Shown here piece by piece: positions 35,913 through 44,869 of a stretch of DNA of 64,000 nt (positions are counted from its first letter, which is position 1; each line of letters begins with the position of its first letter). The stretch comes from Tetraselmis striata (lineage: Eukaryota; Chlorophyta; Chlorodendrophyceae; Chlorodendrales; Chlorodendraceae). A model generated the notes under the pieces. That model was not told the DNA's origin. It searched no databases and was given only the letters and a program-made list of their open reading frames with translations. The position numbers and the translations under genes are program-made. The DNA lies in assembly GCA_006384855.1 (NCBI GenBank), contig VCJN01003538.1, forward strand, positions 1-64,000, read 5' to 3'.

Positions 35913-36821
35913 TCACTCGTGCTCACCTTCGCGGCCACATCCACGCCCGCCGCCACGTCCTCGCCCACGCCCGCGACCTGCAGCTGCAGCTGCTACTCGG
36001 GCAGTAGCGGTTGCCTTTGCGCTGCTGGCAACGGTCGCCTCGAAGACACGACGCTCGTAGTCCTTCATGAGGTCCCCAAAAATCGCGGAACCCAGATGCT
36101 CCGAAGCAGGCTGAAAATGCTGGGCTCGCAGCACGTCCAGAACACCTTGGTCACCGTGCACACGCTTGATCTCATTTAGCCTCCGCAGGAAAGCCAAACG
36201 AAAACGAAACGCCTTGTCGATGGCCTCGGCGTGATTCCGAGCTCTCGCGAGGTAGGGGGTGAAGTCCCGGTTAGCGGCAGGGACGTAAGGTAGCATCTCG
36301 TCGAGAGCTACGAAAAGTGCGGCCATGTGGACCCCGAAACACGACATCCACAAATACTCCTCCTGGGCCGGCAGACGCCGGTCGTCCTGCTTGAGGTACT
36401 CGTTCGTTAGGTCGGTTCTCAGGGGGAAGAGTCCAGGCACTCGGCTGACCGGTCGAACGGCCTCGTAACCATACTCTGCTCTCTGCAGTAGCTCTGGCAC
36501 CGCGAGGTAGTCGTCCACGGCACTCACGGATTTTGCTCCGCCACGGCCGCTCTGGGCTAGCTGTAGCAAGTCGGGGCGCTCTGCGGCTCCCCCGCTGCCT
36601 GTCGGCTGTCCCGCGAAGCGCTGCCCGGAGCCGGAGCCATGTGCCCCTTCCCCATCAACAACGCGATCACGAGCCGTCAGTAGTGCCACAGCTGTAGCCA
36701 ACTCCCGCAGTAATGAAGACTGGGCCCTCATATCTGCGTTCTGCGACTCCAACGTCGGCTCAGCGACGGGTTCTTCTCCAGCTGGCATGGTAACGCACGG
36801 ACGTACGGACGAGAATATCAC
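35913..36821 (-). CDS. gag-like protein of the tyrosine-recombinase element
   Basis: A 302-codon intact frame immediately upstream of the recombinase. The in-frame Met in VTMPAGEEPVAEPTL (36788) may be the true start rather than 36821. A helical N-terminus (SQNADMRAQSSLLRELATAV) and a central globular region (EEYLWMSCFGVHMAALFVAL ... ARNHAEAIDKAFRFRLAFL) are followed by an Ala-rich linker and a GRGRGRGRGGGRGCGRE tail. A basic Gly/Arg tail is usual for nucleic-acid-binding gag proteins of DIRS elements. The call rests on position and composition, not on a recognised domain. Confidence 0.55.
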   Translation of the reverse strand: MIFSSVRPCVTMPAGEEPVAEPTLESQNADMRAQSSLLRELATAVALLTARDRVVDGEGAHGSGSGQRFAGQPTGSGGAAERPDLLQLAQSGRGGAKSVSAVDDYLAVPELLQRAEYGYEAVRPVSRVPGLFPLRTDLTNEYLKQDDRRLPAQEEYLWMSCFGVHMAALFVALDEMLPYVPAANRDFTPYLARARNHAEAIDKAFRFRLAFLRRLNEIKRVHGDQGVLDVLRAQHFQPASEHLGSAIFGDLMKDYERRVFEATVASSAKATATARVAAAAAGRGRGRGRGGGRGCGREGEHE

Positions 36822-37319
36822 ACTCGGGTGGTGAGCCGGGTGTGGTCTTGAACAACCTGGGGTGACCTTGCTCGCAACTGGTTACGAGACAGTTTTTACA
36901 TCGCTGCGTGGAACGCAGCGAAAACTGGAAGATGGCAGGCTCAGCTGTTCTGGCTGCTTTTATGTCTACTCGTGCTGCACCCAGAAAGGGCGCAACAACA
37001 GATGCCTAGTTCCCGTACCACTGAGCAGCACTTGTAGCTAAAAAGCGGTTAAGTCAAGGAGGGAAACCCCATAAACTAGTTTAGATCATATCCGCGGCGC
37101 CCGCCGTCTCGCCCGCCGACGCTTAACCCCGTCGACCGCCGACATTCGTCCAGGCGCATCGCCGATGAATAATTTCACTCGCATCGTCGTTATTAGCGAC
37201 TATGTGGCCCTTCTGAAGAATATAAAGCGGCTAGTGGCTACAACAATATTTCCCGTACCCGTACCTCTAGTAAGGATTCTAATATATCTCATTTTTACAT
37301 CAGGGATTTAATTAACATA

Positions 37320-37365
37320 TCAGGGCTCTAATTTATCTACTCCCACCCACCCACCCACCCTCCGC
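37320..37365. repeat. CCCA simple repeat
   Basis: A CCCACCCACCCACCCACC tract. The same simple repeat heads the dispersed repeats at 3128 and 12355. Confidence 0.9.
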
Positions 37366-37441
37366 CTCCTGGGCGGGCCCGACGACCGTCCTCGGCCCTC
37401 GGAATCGCGGGCACTTCCTCCGCCTCCACCCCCGGCTGGGG

Positions 37442-38443
37442 ATGGGGGCGGGGATCGTGCACGGGTGGCGCCTTGGTTGCCTTGGCCCCGCCCGTGCTGC
37501 CACTGCCGCGGAGGAGCAGTGTGAGCTGGACACCGGCGTCTTACGTCGTTGCTTGTCCGGTCAAGTCCCTGTTCGCTGTTCTTTAAGCACCCTCTCCCTT
37601 CCTGTCCTGTCGGCGCCTCCACATTACATTCGGCCTAGTGCCGCTATTGGAGTGGCCCGGGATGTTGTGCTGGGAAGGGAGTTCTACGTTCGGCGGAAGG
37701 GGACGCGACCGAGCTGGCGGCGGATCTGGCGCTTGGCGGAGCAACGTGCGCTGGACACCGGCGTCTTACGTCGTTGCTGGTCCGGTCAAGTCCATGTTCG
37801 CTGTTCTTTGAGCACTTTCTCCCTTCCTGTCCTGTCGGCGCCTCCACATTACATTCGGCCTAGTGCCGCTATTGGAGTGGCCCGGGATGTTGTGCTGGGA
37901 AGGGAGTTCCACGTTCGGCGGAAGGGGACGCGATCGAGCTGCCGGCGGATCTGGCGCTGGGCGGAACAACGCGCGCTGGACACCGGCGTCTTACGTCGTT
38001 GCTGGCCCGGTCGGCTCTGCATTCCCTACTCGTTGAGCACTTTCTCCCTTCCTGTCCTGTCGGCGCCTCCACATTACATTCGGCCTAGTGCCGCTATTGG
38101 AGTGGCCCGGGATGTTGTGCTGGGGAAGGCGTTCTACGTTTGGCGGAAAAGGACGCGACCGAGCTGGCGGCGCATCTGGCGTTGGGTGGCCTGCGTCTGT
38201 TGCACGCCCGTGGCGCCCCGTTCTGGGTTGGACCCCCCCACTTCCGCTCCTTGCTGCGAGACCTCAACTTCGAAGCTCCTTTCCTGTCGGCGCCTTCACA
38301 TTACATTCGGCCTAGTGCCGCTATTGGAGTGGCCCGGGATTGTGTGCTGGGGAGAGCGTCCCTACTGCGTGGAGCGGCGGCTGGCTGGTGGCGATGCCTG
38401 GTCGGAGGCTACCATGGCGGTTCCTGCCTCTTGTGGCCCGTAG
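37442..38443 (+). CDS. open frame over a 225-bp tandem repeat, function unknown
   Basis: Four repeat units (starts near 37525, 37750 and 37975, plus a diverged one from 38200) make up the region. The unit is 225 bp, exactly 75 codons, so one frame stays open for 333 codons. Each unit contains LDTGVLRRC, LPVLSAPPHYIRPSAAIGVA and RDVVLG. A second plus frame (ATELAA.LALGG) and part of the minus strand are also open across units, so the coding frame is not certain. No known family or signal is seen. It may be a repeat protein or non-coding satellite-like DNA. Confidence 0.35.
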   Translation: MGAGIVHGWRLGCLGPARAATAAEEQCELDTGVLRRCLSGQVPVRCSLSTLSLPVLSAPPHYIRPSAAIGVARDVVLGREFYVRRKGTRPSWRRIWRLAEQRALDTGVLRRCWSGQVHVRCSLSTFSLPVLSAPPHYIRPSAAIGVARDVVLGREFHVRRKGTRSSCRRIWRWAEQRALDTGVLRRCWPGRLCIPYSLSTFSLPVLSAPPHYIRPSAAIGVARDVVLGKAFYVWRKRTRPSWRRIWRWVACVCCTPVAPRSGLDPPTSAPCCETSTSKLLSCRRLHITFGLVPLLEWPGIVCWGERPYCVERRLAGGDAWSEATMAVPASCGP

Positions 38444-38848
38444 CTGGATTTCCTTCTGGATTTCCTTCTGGATTTCTGTGTGGATTTATTAATTTATCTC
38501 ATCTTCTAGCTATCGGTACCCGTATACTCGTATTGGGTCGAAGGATATGCCAAATCTTTGCCGGAATAGATGGATATGATTGGTCATCGCTGGGTCATCC
38601 GGTGCGGCGTACGCACGCGCCAGAGGGCCCCCGTCCGCCAGCGCAGCATCAGCATGCGGCGGAATGTGGCAGTCATATCTCCCCTTTCCGAATGAGCTGC
38701 TGTGCGCACCTCTCCTACTGCCAGTTGGCTTCGCCTTATCCTATTTGCTGAGAGCAGTATAGACGTCCGTGCACGCGGCACAACGATAATCCTCGCGCAT
38801 CCTGGCGATACGCTAGTATCAAGTCCACGTGCCCGCCAGTCGCCGGCT

Positions 38849-41189
38849 ATGGCCTTTCTAGCAGGTGCTGCCGGCCGGTCAGCTGGCTGCGCTTCCGCGC
38901 CTCCAGCAGTGCGCCCCACTTCCAGTGCTTTGTCCACAGGGGCGCAGGCGCGGCGCTACAGCATCTGCCGCTGTCAATCGCTTTCCGAACGGGTGCGCTC
39001 TCCAGTCCCACTGTCTAGGCCCCGTCGGAAGACAAGGCTCAGCGTCGCAAGAGACAATGAAGTTGCAACTGCAAACAAGGAGCAGGTGCAAGACACCAAG
39101 GTTTGCCGCGACGTGAATTAACTGATGGCCCAACGTTTTCTTCCTTTTTATATTATTGAAAACCTTATCAGTTTATTATCGCAAACATCCCTACACATCA
39201 ACGAACATTCCCAGTATGTGCATGTCATGACAGTCTACTGTTCTGCAAATGTACGTCGGCTGTGGCAGGATGCAGCAGGAGCTGGGGATGAAATACCTGC
39301 AATCTCTGTGGACCTAGATGATCCGAGGACTGCAATTCTATCTGCAAACAAAAGCCAAGCGGTGGGGACAAGCAGGACATCGACACAGTTCTGCATGGAA
39401 CATGTTGCAGCAATCACAATACATACACTGTTGGTTGCGGTATTAGTGCCGCTGATCAAATCCCATCACTTTGACTATCTGCAGGTCTCAATAGAGGAGA
39501 GCGGGCGCCCTCTCTCCGAGTACATGGCGCTTCCAGCAAGCCAGGTGCTGCCCAACTCAGACATGCACTCTATATGTCTTGACTTGCTTCATACCCGGAC
39601 AGGTCGGGTGCCTGCACACAATAGCACCTGATTTGGTCGTCGTGCCACATTCACACCATGCTCTCATGCCTGTCCTATTTGCTTAAGCTGATCTTGCTCT
39701 ACCCCTTGCATTCAACTCCACTCAGTACTCGGTCTTGGATGCTGAGCGCGTTGAGCGACTTGATGAGGACACTTTCAGATGCTTCATTGGTGGCATCAGC
39801 TTGCTCGGGTTCGCGGTATGTTAAGCGCGTCAGACTGTATGTAGCTCACTACTCTCCATGAATGACATGTGGATTTACCAGAGTGTTTATCATGATTGCA
39901 TGACAAGCTTGACAATTGCTCATATCTGGTTCATACCTATGTCCGTACTGTACCATAGAGAGTACCCCCAATGCTGCTTGAACTTTTGTATTTGAATCTG
40001 AGTAACGTGACATCAAAACTGGATCTCGGTGTGGGGACATCCCCTGAAGTATGCCTTGTGCCGCTCGTGGTAGGTGGAGCCTGTCATCACTGTGTCAGTC
40101 ACAGTTCAGGACCGGGGATGCGTGGTCAGGCTGCTGTCTTGTCAGGTGAGTGTACGGTGTGTGACCTGGGGGCTTGACTCCCCCCATAATCTGCACTTTT
40201 GTGCCATGCGTGCTGATTCCCTTCCGATGTCCTCCAAATATGACCATGTGATCCGTTGACCCTTGGCGTGTCTGCTTCATGCAGCTCCAAGGGAATCGCA
40301 TCGTCGAGGCAGCGAATTCACGCTTTCACGCCTCAATGGTAAATGAGCTGTCATGGCGGGCTGAAAGTGACGACCCAGACAAAAAGGAAATTGTCAGTGA
40401 TCTCACACTAGAGGTACGATTTCGAGGTACTGAACAGCTTGTATGGATGCGGGCTGGAGCTCTGGAGCAATACGGCCATGCGTGACCTGATATACAAGCA
40501 CCGCTGCTGGTGCATGCGCAGGTGGCCTTGAGCGTCCCAAATTGGTTCCGTATTGTCTCCCCCGCGGCTGTGTCAGCTACAGGCTCAAAGGTAACGGGCG
40601 CAGCAGAGTACACGATGCATATGCATTATCTATAGCCCCCTCCGTCAAGCTCACACATGATGCCATGTGGCATGGGTGCAGGTAATGCAGCAAGTTGTGA
40701 ATCAGATGGTGCCCCGCTTCCTAGAGCAGCTCAAGCTGGATTACGCCCGCTGGGCATCAGGTAGGCAGCATGGCGCCTCTCGTTGCGCATACTGCAATGT
40801 ATTCCAGCACGTATACATATATGCGATCATGTCTTTGAGGTGCATGGGGTCAGCTAGCATACTGGCTATTATGGAGACTGTTATGAAGACCACTATTGAA
40901 GCGGAACATATCCCCGCACATTGGGATTAGGGTAGTCTCTTAAGCTCACGAGCTGATGGGCATGTGCAAAGTGCAACTAGCATGACTGACAACATTGCGT
41001 AAATCAAGGATAGATAAAAAATTGCAGCATTAGTGTTACGCAGGCTAACCTGTCAGCATCCAGAGCTCAAGAATTCGCAATTTGTTACATGCAAGTAGTC
41101 TGTCCCCACGCATTGACGCTCTCCATGTGTGTCTGGCAGGCGACGAGACCCGGAAGCCTTTGGGAGATGGCTTTGGATTTGACCAATAA
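38849..41189 (+). CDS. DUF1997-family chloroplast protein, nine exons
   Basis: Exons (all GT..AG, phases agree): 38849-39100, 39269-39361, 39485-39544, 39726-39815, 40074-40145, 40285-40413, 40522-40590, 40682-40760, 41140-41189, giving 297 aa. The first about 60 residues (MAFLAGAAGRSAGCASAPP, rich in Ala/Ser/Arg and lacking acidic residues) look like a chloroplast transit peptide. The mature part matches the DUF1997 family of cyanobacteria and plastids: EESGRPLSEYMALPASQYSV, LDEDTFRCFIGGISLLGF, VTVQDRGCVVRLLSCQLQGN, LSVPNWFRIVSP, and LDYARWASGD near the end. The family has no established biochemical role that I can state. No breaks are seen, so the gene looks functional. Confidence 0.88.
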
Positions 41190-42870
41190 TTGCCGCGTCC
41201 CAACGTCAAGCCAACATAGATAGCATGGCGCAGTAAATATAGCGCTGCGATGTCTGCTTGCGGTGCCAGTATTTGATGCCTTAGGATGCAAATATCAGCT
41301 CCAGTGCCGTCCGATTGCATATTTATGGTTGGATACGTCTGGAAATGTCAACACTTTGATTTGCATTCCATGCAGCCACCAGTATTGTATCCAGATTGTG
41401 CGGCCTCGCGCGGCGATTGACTGCGGACATCCTACCATAAAATAGCTGACGTGCTCGCCATGTTTCATTTACAACCAGTGCTACTATTGGTTAAGCCGGT
41501 ATTCACATTAGTCACATGATATAAAACCAGTGTTTTCTCTACGGGAACTCGCTACGGCCTGTATTTACATTAAGTTTTCTATCATCAAGGTGCTTTCTAT
41601 GCGGTAGAAAACGATGCTTTTTTACGAGAAAACCACCCCATTTTTATCGTGGAACGGACGTTTCATCCATCAACTTGAGGGAGAGAAACCGTTTGGAGAA
41701 TAAAGCGACCGTACTTCGCGGGCGGAAGGCGCTCGCCCACGCCTGCCCCTTAGGGATTTCGTGTCAAGATGATGCAGACTAGTACTGGTACTCGCTACCC
41801 TCCATGCAGCCCGCGCCGTCAGGGGACTAACATGGATGGGCGCTCGCCTACCGACCAAAGCCGCCAGGATGGGAAGGGAAAGCCGGCCCTCCGCCACTCC
41901 CCCCCCCCCTCCCCCAGCCATCATAGGCGTTGTCCACACAACGCACGCATTGCGAGGGCGGTGCGCATTCTTCGCTTCTATCTGGCGCGGTGGGCAGCAT
42001 CGTTCTCGCGGCTCTGGCCGCGCCCACCAGCACCGGTCATCGGTGGCGCAACGATGACCCCTCCTCCCCCCCCCCCCGCCAAGCATAGCGAGATGCATGG
42101 CAGAGGCGCCTTGGGCGGGCCCGCTGTACGCCTGAGCTGGGCAGTGTTAAGCAACTGATGGCGGGCCGGCCACCCGCCACTGCAAGGCTCCGCTTTTACT
42201 GCTGTGGTTTTTTAATGTGAATACAGGCATCCTAATACAGGCTCAAAACGATAATTAACGGCCATTTCGGATGAGAAACCTCAAAATGTTTTCTCATGTA
42301 CCGGTTTTCTCATTCTGCAGTTTTCTCTCGTGCTTTTTAATGCAAATACCGGCTATACTAGTTATTACGCGCATAGCGACGTCAATTGTTAATTACTGTG
42401 GGTAAAGTGTGTCAATTTATATCAGTCATGCTGTTTAAGTAACGCTCTGCAGGTCTGAAATGCTCGTTCAGTCATATTTGGGATGCACTCATGGTGACGT
42501 GTTGATGCCAGGGTTTATTGCTGCTGTATTGGCAATCAATCCTGTCACTCATCGCTATATTACACACATGCATACCCTGTGCAGCAGGTATTGTTTTGGG
42601 CATTCATCATTCCGTGGCTGCACACTGGCGGTCTCCTGCGAGGCTACTGGCTAACTCAAATACATCCCAACTGCTACTTGACGGTGGACAGCTATTGGCC
42701 AGCGGTGATGGCGACTATTCTTCCGGTCGAGGCCTGATTCCTGAAATATAATGTGTCACAGTCCGTGGCAAGGGGGTTGCGAGTCCCAGAGTACAAACAA
42801 ACAACGCGGCTTGTCATAGCCGTCTCAAGAGTATCGACGGCACGCCCCAGTGGTGGCGCAGAGTCTGAAG
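41190..42870. other. no supported gene
   Basis: Frames around 41670-42160 come from a GC-rich stretch with C runs and are open on both strands. Two short related AT-rich blocks (about 41480-41640 and 42220-42370, sharing GTTTTCTC and TTTAATG motifs) may be remnants of a repeat. Nothing can be called with confidence. Confidence 0.35.
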
Positions 42871-42875
42871 TGCTC

Positions 42876-43331
42876 TCAGAACTCCCACGCGCCAAGGTTG
42901 TCGTCGTGCTCGGCCTCAGTTTCGATAGAGCTATCTGCACTGGGCGCCACGAATTCGCATACGCCAGACTCGCTATCCGGGCAACCCAAAGACGGACCAG
43001 CATAAGCTTGGTGAATCAGGTGATGACCAACGATGTGAGCGTGGGGGCGACTTGCCGACAGAGCGTCGCTGTCAAAGCTCCGACTGGCCATGCCTGTCTC
43101 ACTGTCCGGACTGCCCATCGACCTCGCGTTGACAGTCATCTCACAGAAGCCGCTCTCGCTGTCGGGGCAGCCCAGCGTCGCAGCTTCAGGGTGCACGTGC
43201 TTGGCACCACGTAGAACGCGGACAGGTCGATCAGTTGCCGACGCCAGAACAACGCGGAAGGTGCGCCGGGAACGGACAACTGAGGCGCGGCAGAAGGAAG
43301 CGCTCCCAAGGCTGGTACAAGTTGCGGCCAT
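42876..43331 (-). CDS. small protein with probable transit peptide and repeated CPDSESG motifs
   Basis: A single-exon minus-strand frame of 151 codons (start ATG 43331, MAATCTSLGSASFCRASVV; an in-frame ATG at 43367 would add 12 residues). The first about 45 residues are rich in Ala, Ser, Thr and Arg with no acids, as in chloroplast transit peptides. The rest is acidic and has three related motifs, LGCPDSESGFCE, MGSPDSETGMA and LGCPDSESGVCEF, plus a weaker FDSDALSA. It ends in NLGAWEF. I do not recognise the family. The paired Cys within two repeats could bind a metal or form disulfides; this is inference. An overlapping frame (43390-43136) lacks such structure. Confidence 0.5.
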   Translation of the reverse strand: MAATCTSLGSASFCRASVVRSRRTFRVVLASATDRPVRVLRGAKHVHPEAATLGCPDSESGFCEMTVNARSMGSPDSETGMASRSFDSDALSASRPHAHIVGHHLIHQAYAGPSLGCPDSESGVCEFVAPSADSSIETEAEHDDNLGAWEF

Positions 43332-43399
43332 GATTGTCGGAGGTTGGTGTCGAGGAAGGTGTCGCAAGAGTTGACAGAAACCTGTATCACTGTATACCT

Positions 43400-44450
43400 A
43401 TTCTAGAGCTTGGTTGGGGTTTGTCACGACGAAGTGTAGGCAGTAGTTCACTTGTACTGATCGTGCTGGCTTGCTGCACGGAATATGCGCGGTTTCTTCA
43501 GGTTGTGTGTTGCAATCAAATATGACCACGGTCACAAGCGCGTGGGACTGTGACGAGAGCAACGTCGTTTGGCTGGTCCAGCCTGGTGGGGGAAGACGCG
43601 TTCCGCCTCGCGCGACCGCGTTGCTACTGACGTTAGTGGCGCGCGCCGCGGGCCATCGCGACGGGTGACGCGGCTTGATTTAAAACGCTGCTCTGCTGTT
43701 GCTGACGTGCTGTTGCTGATGCTGGCGCGGTGCTGGTAGTTCAGCGGTTAATATTGGGCCGATGAGAGTCACAGCAAGTAATCTTAATTCAGGCTACATT
43801 TCGACTTTATTTACGTGGACTACTATCCCTGCAAAAAGCAGCGATCGTGAAACCACCAGGCAGCGCACCGGTAATGAATATGAAATAACCCTGAAATAAG
43901 AACGGTATGAATATATTAGCAAGAGTACTATTCATAACTACGATGCAGTAGGGTCGATAATAACATCAGCATTCGCGCGCCGCTCGCCGAGTCATCGGCG
44001 GGCGGTGTGAGCAGCAGGCCAACCGGCGGGTGGTAGCAGTAAGTACGTTAGTACAGTAGGTAGATGCTGCTGACGTGGGACTCCTGCTGCTGATGACATG
44101 GCGAGCCATGGGCCATGGCTGAACACTTTTTTCCGCCCCCGAGACAGGACCGGCAACCCTTGCAGCGTCTACGCAACAGCAGCGCTTTAGCACTGGTTTG
44201 GCAGTAGTCTGTGGGCGCGACGTGTTATTATGACGCAAATTGCCGGAGCATTCTGCAAGACTAATTGAAGGCTTTCGAACACGAGCAGAAGTTTGCCCGA
44301 AACCCCGCCGGGGCAAGGTACCGTTAGTCGTTTTACAGTACCGGCATGCGTGTCGTTGTCCCCTGCTTAAGATGCGACGACAAGCTGGCTACTGTACCAA
44401 TTTCCCCACCAATAAAAGTATGTTGGTTGTTTTTGATCAATTGGCCTACT
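43400..44450. other. upstream flank and dispersed repeat copy
   Basis: This includes the 5' flank of the small transit-peptide gene and, at 44128-44280, a copy of the dispersed repeat also found at 25010-25180. No gene is supported. Confidence 0.4.
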
Positions 44451-44456
44451 TTAGGA

Positions 44457-44866
44457 GCGGAGCGGCCGTTGCGCGGGGCTTTGTGCTTATGAATGCAAGT
44501 GTGGGGCAAGGGGCGGAGCGGGCGCTGGGCGGGGTTATGGGTTTACAGATGAAGGTGCGGGGCGAGGGGCGGAGCGGGCGCTGCGTTGGTCTGATGATTG
44601 ATGGATGAAGGTGCGGGGCGAGGCGTGGAGCGGCCGCTTCGCGGGTCTGATGGTTGATGGATGAAGGTGTGAGGCAAGGGGCGGAGCGGCCGCTGCGCTG
44701 GGCTATGGGTTGATGGATGAAGGTTTGGGGCGGCGAGGGGCGGAGCGGCCGCTGATTTATGATTTATGGATTAAGGTGTAGGAATAGGAGCGGAGCCGCC
44801 GCTGTGTGGGGCTGTGGGATGGTGCTGCGTAGGCACCATGCATGTGGAGCGGCCACTGCGTAGGGG
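44457..44866 (+). repeat. minisatellite, unit about 56 bp, about 7-8 copies
   Basis: Units start GGAGCGGCCGCTGCG or close variants near 44457, 44515, 44571, 44627, 44683, 44742, 44791 and 44846. They carry a TGATGGATGAAGGTG middle and a GGGCGAGGGGC end. Units diverge towards the right side. Confidence 0.85.
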
Positions 44867-44869
44867 CTT

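Larger units (their letters stand above)
33868..37088 (-). mobile_element. tyrosine-recombinase element (DIRS/Ngaro/PAT-like) lacking reverse transcriptase
   Basis: In minus orientation the order is: repeat A (37088-36902), gag-like ORF, tyrosine recombinase, a 27-bp block b1 (about 34199-34173), repeat A again (34176-33989), a 93-bp spacer, and b2 (33895-33869). The two A copies are about 188 bp and nearly identical; they begin GATCTAAACTAGTTTATGGG. The A...b-A-b order is that of the split direct repeats known from PAT and Ngaro elements of the DIRS order. Unlike those, only about 100 bp separates gag from the recombinase and no reverse transcriptase or RNase H is present. It may be a deletion derivative. 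Confidence 0.7.

Noticed and set aside
37500..38390. CRISPR-like array
   Set aside because: Units are contiguous 225-bp tandem repeats without distinct spacers, in a eukaryotic genome.
40667..40930. Reading through 40760 as the C-terminus of the DUF1997 protein
   Set aside because: A GT donor at 40761 and an acceptor before 41140 join in phase and restore the usual family ending; the read-through is not protein-like.
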